From Corynebacterium hansenii (GTDB lineage Bacteria; Actinomycetota; Actinomycetes; Mycobacteriales; Mycobacteriaceae), in contig NZ_CP047211.1 in NCBI RefSeq assembly GCF_030408795.1, forward strand, positions 2,790,001 to 2,854,000: DNA of 64,000 nt, in the 5' to 3' direction. The notes below the pieces were generated by a model that was given only the letters and a program-made list of their open reading frames with translations, had not been told where the DNA came from and made no database searches. The translations under genes and the position numbers were made by a program. Below are positions 45,061 to 58,049 of the stretch, one piece after another; the first letter of the stretch is position 1; every line of letters begins with the position of its first letter.

Positions 45061-45552
45061 ATGTCCGGCAACAACGTTTTCACCCAGTTCATCAACGACG
45101 TCCGCGGCGACGAGACGAAGGTCCAGCCCCAGCAGACTCAGCCCCAGCCGCAGCCGCAGCCGGCGTCGGACGCCCCCGCCCCCGAGTTCGGGAACCTGCC
45201 CTTCGGCGACATGTCCGACATCGTCGATTCCATCGACCCGGATCTGGTGGTCTCGAAGTCCGACCTGAACCGCGACGGCAAGATCGACGAGATCCAGGTC
45301 GACGTCGACGGCGACGGCGACGTGGACGCGACCATCTCCGACTACGACAACGACGGGATGGTGAACAAGATCGACTTCGACCTCGACGGGGACGGCGAGC
45401 CGGATGCCCGCGCCTACGACTTCGACCCCGACGGGGTGGCCGACGCGCTCCTGTACGACACCGACGGCGACGGCGAGTTCGACACCCGCCACTACGACTT
45501 CGACGGCGACGGCGTGGTCGACTCGATCAACATCGATCCGGTCGGGACGTAG
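45061..45552 (+). CDS. Cytosolic protein of EF-hand-like Asp repeats, paralogue 2
   Basis: A 163-residue relative of the preceding protein. It starts MSGN, has a Pro/Gln linker (QPQPQPQP, residues 26-34) and then about six repeat units between residues 66 and 160, including DLNRDGKID, DVDGDGDVDA, DTDGDGEFD and DFDGDGVVD. No signal peptide or membrane helix. GAGAGGAA lies before the ATG. The shared N-terminus and promoter mark a duplicated pair. Confidence 0.82.
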   Translation: MSGNNVFTQFINDVRGDETKVQPQQTQPQPQPQPASDAPAPEFGNLPFGDMSDIVDSIDPDLVVSKSDLNRDGKIDEIQVDVDGDGDVDATISDYDNDGMVNKIDFDLDGDGEPDARAYDFDPDGVADALLYDTDGDGEFDTRHYDFDGDGVVDSINIDPVGT

Positions 45553-45568
45553 CCCGGGGCCGGGGAGG

Positions 45569-46213
45569 CTAGTCCTTCTCGGTCACGCGGGTGCCGATGG
45601 CCCGCTCGTGCCCTCCGCGGCCGAGCGGGTCATTTCCCGCGCTCAGGCCGATCCAGCCCATCATGGCCAGGCTGACGATCCACCCGAGGCCGGGGATCAT
45701 CGACGGCAGGATCCACAGGTTGCGGCGCAGGCCGTCGGTGCCGGAGACGGGCAGGCCGTTGGGCCCGCCCATGTGCAGGCCCAGGGCGTGCTTGCCGGGC
45801 GAGCCCTCGAAGATGGCGTCGCCCATCGCGCGGTAGAGGTAGAAGCCCGCCGGGCCGGCGAACAGGGCGGCGGCCGCCACGATCGGCGCGGCGTCGGCGG
45901 GGCCGAAGATGCCGGCGATGACCATGAGCACGGCGAGCAGGACGCCGTAGACGGCGGCGTCGACGAACACCGCGCCGAAGCGCCTGATCAGGGGCGCGTT
46001 GACGGCTTCGGGGTCGTAGCCGAGGGCTTCGGCCGCGGCGGCGGTGGCCGGGGTGATCCACGGGTGGCGCGGCCGGCCGAGCAGCGGGTGGTCGGCGGGC
46101 ACGGGGGTTCGGGCCACGAAGGGCGCGGGGTGGGTCGTCGCGCGCGCGAACGGGTCGAATTCGTTGGGGTTCGCGGTCGTGAACGGGTCCACCCGCATTC
46201 GATCTGCCTTCAT
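45569..46213 (-). CDS. RDD-family membrane protein
   Basis: A 214-residue protein. After a soluble N-terminus of about 80 residues comes an RDD domain: LIRRFGAVFVDAAVYGVLL (helix 1, about 83-101), a second helix, the charged RAMGDAIFEGSPGKHALGLH stretch, and a C-terminal helix. RDD proteins are small membrane proteins, some linked to ion or osmotic tolerance. AAAGGTGG precedes the ATG at 46213; a second ATG five codons later is possible. It converges on EF-hand-like gene 2. Confidence 0.8.
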   Translation of the reverse strand: MKADRMRVDPFTTANPNEFDPFARATTHPAPFVARTPVPADHPLLGRPRHPWITPATAAAAEALGYDPEAVNAPLIRRFGAVFVDAAVYGVLLAVLMVIAGIFGPADAAPIVAAAALFAGPAGFYLYRAMGDAIFEGSPGKHALGLHMGGPNGLPVSGTDGLRRNLWILPSMIPGLGWIVSLAMMGWIGLSAGNDPLGRGGHERAIGTRVTEKD

Positions 46214-46301
46214 GCCGGATACCACCTTTCCGCGTCGCGCATCCGTCGACCGATCCAACGCGCGTGGCCTCCCCTTTGTTCCCGGCGGGTACGGTTGCCG
46301 C

Positions 46302-47099
46302 ATGCGTATTTGCGTCTGGAACGTCAATTCGGCCCGCACCCGCCTCGACCGCATGGTCGGCGTGCTCGAGCGCCATGCGATCGACGTGATGGCGGTGCAG
46401 GAGACGAAGTGCCGCGACGATCAGTTCCCGTCCGCCCGTTTCGAGGAGCTCGGTTACGAGGTCGCCCACCACGGCCTGAACCAGTGGAATGGCGTGGCCA
46501 TCATCTCCCGCGTCGGCCTGGAGGACGTGGTGGCGGGGTTCCCGGGGCAGCCGGGCTTCGCCAAGGACCCGGAGGCCGAGCAACTGGCGGAGGCCCGCCA
46601 CATCGCCGCGACCTGCGGCGGCGTGCGCGTCCACAGCGTCTACGTGCCCAACGGCCGCGAGATCGGCGACCCGCACTACGACTACAAGCTCCGCTTCCTC
46701 GAGGCCCTGCGGGACGCGGGCAGGGCCGCGCTTGACGACGACCCGGCGCACAAGGCCATGATCGGCGGCGACTTCAACATCGCCCCGCTCGATGAAGATG
46801 TCTGGGACATGGCGTTCTTCGAGGGAAAGACGCACGTCACCGGCCCGGAGCGCGCCGCGTTCGAAGCGGTCCAGGACGCGGGTTGGCGCGACGTCACCCG
46901 CCCCCACACCGAGGGCCAGTGGACGTACTGGGATTACCAGCAGCTGCGGTTCCAGAAGCGCCAGGGCATGCGCATCGACTTCCAGCTGGCCACCCCCGCG
47001 CTGGCGGACACCGTCACCGGCGCGTTCATCGACCGCGAGGAGCGCAAGGGCAAGGGCGCCTCGGACCACGCGCCCGTCGTCGTCGACTACGACGTGTAG
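46302..47099 (+). CDS. xthA: Exodeoxyribonuclease III (AP endonuclease)
   Basis: A 265-residue EEP-fold nuclease that cuts at abasic sites in base-excision repair. It shows WNVNSAR at residues 6-12, QETKC (metal Glu, near 32), GGDFNIAP near 150 and the final SDHAPVV with the catalytic His. The ATG at 46302 is leaderless-like: TACGGT ends six bases before it. Its M. tuberculosis homologue lies directly next to the GNAT/def pair; here the sigma/dynamin/EF-hand block of about 9 kb separates them. Confidence 0.94.
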   Translation: MRICVWNVNSARTRLDRMVGVLERHAIDVMAVQETKCRDDQFPSARFEELGYEVAHHGLNQWNGVAIISRVGLEDVVAGFPGQPGFAKDPEAEQLAEARHIAATCGGVRVHSVYVPNGREIGDPHYDYKLRFLEALRDAGRAALDDDPAHKAMIGGDFNIAPLDEDVWDMAFFEGKTHVTGPERAAFEAVQDAGWRDVTRPHTEGQWTYWDYQQLRFQKRQGMRIDFQLATPALADTVTGAFIDREERKGKGASDHAPVVVDYDV

Positions 47100-48295
47100 C
47101 TCTCCCGCCTGACCGCCCACGCGAATCCGGCGAGGGCGATGGCGGCGGAGCACGTCATCACGGTGCCCATGGTCACCGCGGCATCGGCGCCCAGTCCGAC
47201 CAGCGGCGACACCGCCCCGGCGACGAGGAACTGGCCCGCCCCGAGCATCGCCGACGCCGCCCCCGCGCGCCGCCTCGCCAACCCCGTGGCCAGCGCCGTG
47301 GCGTTGCCCATGACGAACCCCATCGCCCCGAGCGCGAGCATCAGCAGCGGAGCGATGATCCACACCGTGGGGTCCACGTGGGCGTCGGCAAGCAAAAGCA
47401 CCGACACCGTCAGCAGCACCGCAATGCCGAAGCCCAGCAGGCGCCGCGGATCGATGGCGTTCACCAGCCGCGCGCTGACCGCCGAACCCAGCACGATCAT
47501 CGCCGACGCCATCGCGAACAGCACCGAATACGTGCCCACGCCCAGGCCGAGCTGCCCCTGCATGACGAACGGCGACCCGGAAATGTAGGCGAACATCGCG
47601 CCGAAACTGAACCAGAACGCGATGACGTACCCCAGGAAACCGCGGATCAGCACCACCTCCGCGATGCCGCCGAACAGGCCGCGCAGGCCGCCGTCGCTGC
47701 GGGCCTCCGGGGGCAGGGACTCCTTGACGACGACCGCCAGCACCCCCATCGCCGCCAGGTTGAACGCGCCCATGAACACGAAAATCGACCGCCACCCGAA
47801 CGGCACCAACAGCACCGCGCCGATCAGCGGGGCCATGATCGGGGCAATGCCGTTGATGAGCATCATCAGCGAAAACGCCCGCGCCGCCGACTTGCCCGCC
47901 GCCAGATCCGCGACCACCGCCCGCGCCAGCACCACCCCCGCGCCGCCCGCGACGCCCTGGATCAGGCGCCCCGACCACATCACCCAGATGTCCGGCGACG
48001 CCGCGCACGCGAACGCCGCGACCGCCGCCAACAGCTGGCTGCCCAGCAGAAGCCGCCGGCGGCCCATCGAATCCGACATCGGGCCAATGAAAAACTGCCC
48101 CGCCGCCATCCCCGCCATGAACAGCGTCAGCGACAGCTGCACGCCCGGCTGCGTCGTACCCAAATCATCCGCCACCAGCGGAAATGCGGGAAGGTAGGTG
48201 TCGATCGACAGCGGTCCGGCCATCGTCGCCAACGCCAGCGCCGCCAGGAGGGGCAGGGGGACGCCCGCATTTTTCCCGGAGATTTCGGCACGCAT
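47087..48295 (-). CDS. MFS multidrug exporter, Bcr/CflA type
   Basis: A 402-residue, 12-helix drug:proton antiporter. Motif A of the family is visible as GPMSDSMGRRRLLLGS near 71-86, and the N-terminal SIDTYLPAFP is characteristic of Bcr/CflA exporters. The end overlaps xthA by 13 bases in convergent orientation. A divergent MarR regulator 100 bases upstream probably represses it. The drug spectrum cannot be read from sequence. Confidence 0.9.
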   Translation of the reverse strand: MRAEISGKNAGVPLPLLAALALATMAGPLSIDTYLPAFPLVADDLGTTQPGVQLSLTLFMAGMAAGQFFIGPMSDSMGRRRLLLGSQLLAAVAAFACAASPDIWVMWSGRLIQGVAGGAGVVLARAVVADLAAGKSAARAFSLMMLINGIAPIMAPLIGAVLLVPFGWRSIFVFMGAFNLAAMGVLAVVVKESLPPEARSDGGLRGLFGGIAEVVLIRGFLGYVIAFWFSFGAMFAYISGSPFVMQGQLGLGVGTYSVLFAMASAMIVLGSAVSARLVNAIDPRRLLGFGIAVLLTVSVLLLADAHVDPTVWIIAPLLMLALGAMGFVMGNATALATGLARRRAGAASAMLGAGQFLVAGAVSPLVGLGADAAVTMGTVMTCSAAIALAGFAWAVRRESYTS

Positions 48296-48395
48296 GTAAC
48301 ACTCGACTTTCTACACTGAATATATAGTTGAGGGACTATTCCGGACCCCGCAGCAATCCCGCGGCGATCCCGGATCCGAGAAAGGAAGGTACTCC
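48296..48395. promoter_or_regulatory. Divergent promoter/operator of the MFS and MarR genes
   Basis: A local AT-rich segment (ACTGAATATATAGTTGAG, about 48314-48331) lies in otherwise GC-rich DNA between the two divergent genes. TATATT on the minus strand is a plausible -10 for the exporter. The MarR site would overlap it; no perfect palindrome is seen. Confidence 0.5.
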
Positions 48396-48923
48396 ATGGT
48401 TTCCGCTTCCTCCGCCGAGAACCCGGGCATAAATCCGGACTTCGACGAGGCGATGAAGGAGAACATCCGGCGCATCGCGATCGGGCTGTACGACTTCCTC
48501 GCGGCCACGCGCCGCCTCGGGGAACGACCCAACCAGCGGCTGGACATTTCGCAGTCCGAGATGGAGGTGCTGCATTTCATCTCCACCCACCCCGGCTGCG
48601 GCGTGTCCGACATCGCGCGGCTGCGGTTCCTGCGGCCGTCCAACGTCTCGGCCACCGTACGCCGGTTGCTGGACAACAACCTGATCAAGCGGGAGCACAA
48701 CGCCGTCGACCGCCGCGCGCAGGACCTTTACGTCTCCGACACCGGATCCGAATTGCTCGAGCAGATGATCGGCCATTGGGGCGAAATCATCGAGCGCATC
48801 GTCCTGACCATGAGCCCCGACGACGTCCGCCGGCTGGCCAAGGCCGTCCCGCCGCTGCTGCAGCTCGCGGAGCACTCCGAGACGTTCGTCGAGGAGCATC
48901 AGCGGAGGCACGAGACGTTTTAG
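48396..48923 (+). CDS. MarR-family transcriptional regulator
   Basis: A 175-residue winged-helix dimeric repressor. The recognition helix region is CGVSDIARLRFLRPSNVSAT near residue 68-87 and the wing REHNAVDRRAQDLYVSDTG near 108. AAAGGAAGG precedes the ATG. Divergent to the MFS exporter, the standard arrangement for a ligand-released repressor of a drug pump. Confidence 0.9.
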   Translation: MVSASSAENPGINPDFDEAMKENIRRIAIGLYDFLAATRRLGERPNQRLDISQSEMEVLHFISTHPGCGVSDIARLRFLRPSNVSATVRRLLDNNLIKREHNAVDRRAQDLYVSDTGSELLEQMIGHWGEIIERIVLTMSPDDVRRLAKAVPPLLQLAEHSETFVEEHQRRHETF

Positions 48924-49230
48924 CGGCGGCTGCGGCGCCGGCTTCGGCTTCACGACGGCCCGTGTGCCGCCCCCCATTAATTCCGCCGCCCGCCACCGCA
49001 CACCCCGCCTCACCCCGGCCAGATGCGCCCGTTCCATGCAGTTGCGCCAACTCCGCCGCCCGGCCACCGCTCACCCTGGGCCAGATGCGCCAGTTCCAGG
49101 CAGATGCGCCCGTTGCAACGGGCGCATTTGCACGTAAGTGGCGCATCTGCGGAGAGGGGGCCGAAAAGTGGCGGTGCGGGGACGGGACGGTGCGGCGCGG
49201 GCCGGGAAGGGCGGGGCGGAGTAGAGCCGC
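48924..49230. other. Intergenic region with short inverted and direct repeats
   Basis: 307 bases between convergent MarR and thiG genes, without a supported gene. It holds GCTTCACGACG (48947-48957), one base away from the 11-bp word, and the CAGATGCGCC repeat cluster at 49019-49149. Confidence 0.65.
49019..49149. repeat. CAGATGCGCC repeat cluster with a 30-bp palindrome
   Basis: CCAGATGCGCCCGTTCC (49019), a degenerate CAGTTGCGCC copy near 49040, CCAGATGCGCCAGTTCC (49081), CAGATGCGCC (49101) and the inverted GGCGCATCTG (49140-49149). The 30 bases at 49101-49130 form a palindrome with one mismatch around GC. It may end both convergent transcripts or bind a protein. Confidence 0.7.
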
Positions 49231-50001
<771 letters not shown>

Positions 50002-50229
50002 CTAACCCCCCTGGACCGCGGTGAGCACGTCGATGGCCGACGGCGCGAGCTCCCCGACGGTGGCGCCCCAGCGCTCGCGGGGCAGCACGACGCCGTCGAC
50101 GGCGACGGCCACGCCGCGCGGGCCGCCGGCGATGTCGTCGACGACGTCGGCGATGGTGGCGTCGGCCGCGAGTTCGCGGTCGGCGCCGTTGACGGAAACG
50201 GTGGTGGTCATGGTGTCCTTATCGTTCAT
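50002..50229 (-). CDS. thiS: Sulfur-carrier protein ThiS
   Basis: A 75-residue ubiquitin-like protein with the obligatory C-terminal Gly-Gly (TAVQGG), which is thiocarboxylated as the sulfur donor for ThiG. The ATG at 50229 overlaps the thiO stop codon (ATGA); a later ATG (MTTTVSVNG, 50211) is equally plausible by length. A thiF adenylating gene is not in the window. Confidence 0.92.
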   Translation of the reverse strand: MNDKDTMTTTVSVNGADRELAADATIADVVDDIAGGPRGVAVAVDGVVLPRERWGATVGELAPSAIDVLTAVQGG

Positions 50230-51320
50230 GCGTCCCCGCGGAATCGGTTGGGGTCCGCGCTCGCGGCCTCGGGCAGCGGTTCGCCCTCGACGATGCCCTT
50301 GACGGCGTCGGCGGTGACCGCGGCCAAAAGGATACCGTTGCGCCCGTGGCCGCAGGCCGCGATGATGCCCTCGCGGACCTCGCCGATCATCGGCGCGTTG
50401 TCGGGAGAGTACGGCCGCAGGCCCGCGGTGACCTCGGCGAACGCGTAGTCGTCGATGCCGGGGAACACCAGCGCGGCGTCGTCGAGGAGCGTCCGCGCGC
50501 CGCCGGCCGTCGCCTCGAGGTCGTGCCCGTGCTCGTATTCGGTCGCGCCGACGGCAAGGCCCCAGCTGCGGGGCACCAGGTAGCAGGGGCGGCCGTGGAC
50601 GCGCGCGCGGATGGTACGCGCGGGGGCGCTTTCCGACGAACCGCGCTTGCGCACCCGGAGCACCTCCCCCTTCACTTCGCGGACGGGAACGTCGATCAAT
50701 TCCGCCGATCCCGCGCCGGCGGCGACAACCACGAAGTCGGCGCCGGTGCCCTCGCGCAGTTCATCGACGTCGGTGACGGGCATCAGCGACCGTTCGACGC
50801 CGAGGTCGCGGCACGCGCCGCCGAGCTCGGACAGCAGCAGGCGGTTGTCCACGCTCCATTCGTCGTCGCACACCACGGCGCCGCGCAGCACCGGGGCCAG
50901 CGACGGCTCCAGCTCGCGCAGCTCCCGGCGCGTGACGTGGCGCAGCGCGCCCGGGTAGTGGGCCTCCGTGGTGGCGGCGATCGATTCGACGTCGGCGGCG
51001 TCCGCCGCATCCACGCCGGCCAGCACCGTGCCCCGGCCGGTGAGAATGCGCGACCGCTCCGCCGGCGCGCCCTCGAGGTCCTCCAGCAGCGGCAGCCAAC
51101 GCTCCAGCGACGCCGCGCCGAGGTGGAGCATGGTCTCCTCCCCCGGCCACGCCTCGGTGAAGGCGCCGAACATGCCGCCGGCGACCCAGCTCGGGCCGGT
51201 CGCCGCACTCGGCGCGTGGAGGCTCACGCGGTGCCCGGCGCGGGCGAGCCGGAACGCGGTGGACAGGCCGATGACGCCGGCGCCGACGACGGCGACGTGG
51301 GCGAGGTTGCGGGCCGTCAT
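50226..51320 (-). CDS. thiO: Glycine oxidase ThiO
   Basis: A 364-residue FAD enzyme of the DAO family that makes iminoglycine for the thiazole ring. It starts with the dinucleotide fold [18 protein letters not shown] (near 9-26). WVAGGMFG near 45 and the C-terminal [13 protein letters not shown] near residue 327 are also conserved. Coupled to thiE (ATGA overlap) and thiS. Use of ThiO rather than ThiH fits an aerobic organism. Confidence 0.93.
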   Translation of the reverse strand: MTARNLAHVAVVGAGVIGLSTAFRLARAGHRVSLHAPSAATGPSWVAGGMFGAFTEAWPGEETMLHLGAASLERWLPLLEDLEGAPAERSRILTGRGTVLAGVDAADAADVESIAATTEAHYPGALRHVTRRELRELEPSLAPVLRGAVVCDDEWSVDNRLLLSELGGACRDLGVERSLMPVTDVDELREGTGADFVVVAAGAGSAELIDVPVREVKGEVLRVRKRGSSESAPARTIRARVHGRPCYLVPRSWGLAVGATEYEHGHDLEATAGGARTLLDDAALVFPGIDDYAFAEVTAGLRPYSPDNAPMIGEVREGIIAACGHGRNGILLAAVTADAVKGIVEGEPLPEAASADPNRFRGDA

Positions 51321-52057
51321 CGCGCGCCCACCGCCTCCCGCAGCGCCGCCGCGTTGCCGCGCAGCTCGGCGTCGTCGGCCGCCCCGGTCAGGGCTCGGAC
51401 CACGACGATCTTCGAGGCCCCCGCCGCCGCGACCTCCGCGGCATTGCCCGGGTCGATTCCGCCGATGGCGAAGAACGGGTGCGCATGGGCGTCGTCACGC
51501 AGGACCCCCGCCGCGTGCCGGACCAGGTCCAACCCCGCGGCCGGGCGCCCGGGCTTCGTCGGGGTCGCCCACACCGGGCCCGTGCAGAAGTAATCGAGGT
51601 CCGGGTCCGCGCTCGCCGCGTCGACCTGCTCCGGGGTGTTGCACGACTTGCCCAGCAGCATGTCCGGGCCGATCAGCGCACGAGCGACGGCGACGGGCAA
51701 ATCCTTCTGCCCCGTATGCAGCACGTCCGCGCGGGCGGCGATGGCGATGTCCGCGCGGTCGTTGACGGCGAGGAGCTTGCCGTGGCGGTCGGCGACCTCG
51801 CGCAGCACCGCCAGCGCCGCGAGCTCCTCTGCCGCCTCCATCGCCCCGAGCTCCCGCTCGCCCGCCGACCCCTTGTCGCGCAACTGGATGATGTCCACGC
51901 CGGCCGCCAGCGCGGCATCCGCGAACCGGGCCAATTCGCCGAACCCGGGATCGATGTGGCGCCGGGCATCGGTGACCAGGTACAAGGCGGAATCGGCGAG
52001 CATCGCGCGGCGCCGCGCGCGGCCCCCCGAAACCCCGTCCGGAACATTGTTCAGCAT
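51317..52057 (-). CDS. thiE: Thiamine-phosphate synthase
   Basis: Joins the pyrimidine and thiazole halves of thiamine. This 246-residue TIM barrel has [16 protein letters not shown] near 78, [20 protein letters not shown], and the phosphate-binding [15 protein letters not shown]. The N-terminal 18 residues are extra. TAACCT (minus strand, 52064-52069) ends six bases before the ATG at 52057, so the leaderless start there is preferred over the internal ATG (MLADSALYL). Confidence 0.93.
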   Translation of the reverse strand: MLNNVPDGVSGGRARRRAMLADSALYLVTDARRHIDPGFGELARFADAALAAGVDIIQLRDKGSAGERELGAMEAAEELAALAVLREVADRHGKLLAVNDRADIAIAARADVLHTGQKDLPVAVARALIGPDMLLGKSCNTPEQVDAASADPDLDYFCTGPVWATPTKPGRPAAGLDLVRHAAGVLRDDAHAHPFFAIGGIDPGNAAEVAAAGASKIVVVRALTGAADDAELRGNAAALREAVGAR

Positions 52058-52063
52058 GCCGCC

Positions 52064-52082
52064 AGGTTAGCGCGGATACTCT
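52064..52082. promoter_or_regulatory. Back-to-back -10 boxes of thiE and the small membrane gene
   Basis: TAACCT (minus strand, 52064-52069) and TACTCT (plus strand, 52077-52082) sit seven bases apart and each ends six or seven bases before its start codon. The whole divergent spacer is 32 bases, leaving no room for a TPP riboswitch. Confidence 0.65.
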
Positions 52083-52089
52083 GGCCCCC

Positions 52090-52404
52090 ATGGACATGAA
52101 ACTGAAGAAGGCCGAAGACGTGCAGACCGCCCCGCTCATCGCGACGGGCCTGATCGGCGGGTGGCTCACCGCCCGCGAAACCGGCATCCGCCCGCTCGGC
52201 GGCGTCATCCTCGCCGCGGCCGGCATCTACTCCGCCCGCACCTGGTACGCCCGCAAGGGCCCGCTGGCCACCGCCGGGCTGCTCGGCGCATACGTCGGCG
52301 CCTTCGGCGCGTCGCACCCTGCCGCCAAGAAGATCGGGGCCTGGCCCGCCGTCCTGTCCGTCACCGCCGTGGCCTCCGGGCTGGCGGCGCTGGCAGACCG
52401 CTAG
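52090..52404 (+). CDS. Small membrane protein, function unknown
   Basis: A 104-residue hydrophobic protein with about three membrane helices (residues 14-28, 35-50, 60-75 and a fourth possible near 85-100) and a basic N-terminus. No family motif is recognised. The start is leaderless (TACTCT, seven bases). It converges with the NUDIX gene, the ends overlapping by four bases. Confidence 0.75.
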   Translation: MDMKLKKAEDVQTAPLIATGLIGGWLTARETGIRPLGGVILAAAGIYSARTWYARKGPLATAGLLGAYVGAFGASHPAAKKIGAWPAVLSVTAVASGLAALADR

Positions 52405-52910
52405 TCTCCGAGCGCCGCGCGCAGCAGTTCCTCCGCCCGTTGGCGCACGCCGGGCCACGACCGCGCGAACGCCGGCAGCAGCGGCAGGTCGGTGACCTCG
52501 TCGAACGGCACCCACCGCAGGTCCAGCGACTCGGCGTTGGGGAACGTCTCCAGCTCATGGTCGGCGATGGCGTACACGGTGGTGTACGTCCAGTCACCGG
52601 TGAGCTCCGGGCGCTCCGGGTCGGCCGGGTAGGGCCCGGCGGTGACCTCGGCGTCGAGGACGCGGACCTGATCGGCCGTGATCCCCGTTTCCTCCTCGGA
52701 CTCGCGCAGCGCGGCTTCGGCGGCGGTCTCGTGGGAATCGCGGGCGCCGCCGGGCACCCCCCACGTCAGCGGGCACGACGTCCATTCGGCGCGGTACTGC
52801 ATGAGCACCCGCCCGCCGGGGGTGAGCAGGAGCAGCCCCGCGGCGCCGAGTTTCCCCCACAATCTGGAGCCGTCGGGGCCAGCGGCCCAGCCATTGCCGT
52901 CGTGAAGCAT
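52401..52910 (-). CDS. NUDIX hydrolase
   Basis: A 169-residue NUDIX enzyme. The NUDIX box is complete, from GGARDSHETAAEAALRESEE to ETG (near 55-77). It hydrolyses a nucleoside diphosphate linked to another moiety; the substrate is unknown. TACCCT (minus strand) ends seven bases before the ATG at 52910, which marks a leaderless start; the frame stays open upstream but without family homology. A mutT-like gene lies beside glnX in C. glutamicum as well. Confidence 0.9.
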   Translation of the reverse strand: MLHDGNGWAAGPDGSRLWGKLGAAGLLLLTPGGRVLMQYRAEWTSCPLTWGVPGGARDSHETAAEAALRESEEETGITADQVRVLDAEVTAGPYPADPERPELTGDWTYTTVYAIADHELETFPNAESLDLRWVPFDEVTDLPLLPAFARSWPGVRQRAEELLRAALGD

Positions 52911-53043
52911 GGCCCCAAGGGTACGCGGTCGCCGCGGGCACCCCTCCCTGTGCCTTGCCTCACATGGCAACGGTACTAACATCTGTAACAGAGCTCCCCC
53001 GCGCTCGCGGGGACTGATCTGCACCGACGGGAGGCGACGCGCA

Positions 53044-54572
53044 ATGGCCGCAGATGCCGCCGAAGTCCGGCACCGACCACGCAGAACGCGGTTCACGGGT
53101 CGCCGGTCCCCGGGCGGGTCCGGGCTCGACTCCACGCCGGCGCCGACTCCGCAGCGCACGTCCGGCGATCCCCCGTGGGTTCTGCCGGCGATGTACCCGC
53201 CCCCGCAGGCCCCGAAGGACGACCGCGATCCGGACGAGCGCGTCGACGATCTCGAGCTCGGCGGCGGCACGACGACGTTCGGGTCGATCCTCGGCGAGCG
53301 GATGGCCCCGGCGCTGGATTTCCCGAAGCGGACCATGTCCTTCCTGCTGACGTCGCCGGGGCGGCTGACGTTGGCCGCAGTGGTGCTCATCGTCGCCATC
53401 CTGGCGGCCGGCCTGGCCATGTCGCAGTCGACGAACCACCGCCAGCAGCAGCTGTCCACGGTGTCGTCGGCGTCGGAGCCGCAGGCCAACGCCGCGCAGA
53501 ACCTGTACTCGGCGTTGACCATCGCCGATGCGTCGGCGAACACGTCGTTCAGCCGCGGCGGCCTGGACAGCGCACCGCAGCTCAGGGAGCGTTACGACGA
53601 CGCCATCGCACAGGCCACCTTGGCCGGCACGCGCGCCGCGGCCGGCATCACGGAGGTCGACGGCGAGTCGATGCGCAACATCGCGACCGTGCAGCGGCTC
53701 ATTCCCGTGTACACGGGTCTGGTGGAGGCGGCCCGCGCCAACGCGCGCCAGGGCCATCCGGTGGGCGTGGCGTACCTGGCCGAGGCGTCGGGGCTGATGC
53801 GTTCCGAGATCCTGCCGGCCGCCGCCGCGCTGTACGAGGACACGAGCCAGTCGGTGGCGGCCGACCGCGCGAAGCTCACCGGCCTGCCGTGGGTGCCGCT
53901 GTCCGGCCTGCTGGCGGCGGTGCTGATGCTGCTGTTCGTCCAGTGGCGCATGACGCGCCGCACCGGCCGGCTGTTCAACATGGGGCTGACGGCGGCGACG
54001 GCGCTCATGGTCATCGCGCTGTTGGCCGTCTCGCTGGCGACGACGCTGTCGTGGCGCGGGTCGACGTCCTTCGGCGGCTCCTACTCGCCGGTGCAGACGC
54101 TCACCGAGGCGCGCATCGCCGCGCAGCAGGCCCGCGCCTCCGAGACCCTCGCGCTGGTGCGCCGCCAGCCCGGCGAGGTCGCGGACTTCGACGAAGCGGC
54201 GACGAACATCGGCGACCTCATCGACGAGTCCGGCGACCCCGGCGCCGCCGCCGGGAAGGCCAGGACGGCGCTCCTGGAGTGGCGCAAGGGCCACGCCGAG
54301 ATGCGCTCGCGCCTCGACCGCGGCGACTACGCCGGCGCGGTGGAGGCGGCGACGGTCGAAGGGGCGCTGCCGCATTCGTCGGCCGATGCCTTCGGCGAGC
54401 TCGACGCCGCGCTGCAGACCGCCATCGCCGACGCCCGCCTGGAGCTGCGCCGCGAAATCGAGGACGCCCGCCAGGCGTCGGCCGCCCTGTCCGCCGTGGT
54501 CGTGCTGCTGTCTATCGGCGCGACCATCTGCGTCGTCGTCGGCTTCCGCCACCGCCTGCTGGAGTACCTGTG

Positions 54573-54573
<1 letters not shown>
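53044..54573 (+). CDS. glnX: GlnX membrane protein of the PknG pathway
   Basis: A 509-residue membrane protein with four membrane helices: about 107-128, 300-315, 329-350 and a last one at 483-503. The large extracytoplasmic loops are helical, resembling sensor domains. In C. glutamicum GlnX and GlnH signal amino-acid availability to PknG, which controls OdhI and 2-oxoglutarate dehydrogenase. The ATG at 53044 has GGGAGG upstream. The N-terminal 65 residues are Pro/Arg-rich and cytoplasmic. Its stop codon overlaps the ATG of glnH (TGATG). Confidence 0.88.
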
Positions 54574-57985
<3,412 letters not shown>

Positions 57986-58049
57986 TCCGGCACCCCCAGC
58001 ACCGGAATTCGGCTTTTGCGCATGGCGCGGGCGCAGTAAAGTGCGCTTC

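Noticed and set aside
52058..52089. TPP riboswitch upstream of thiE
   Set aside because: The divergent spacer is only 32 bases and is filled by two -10 boxes.
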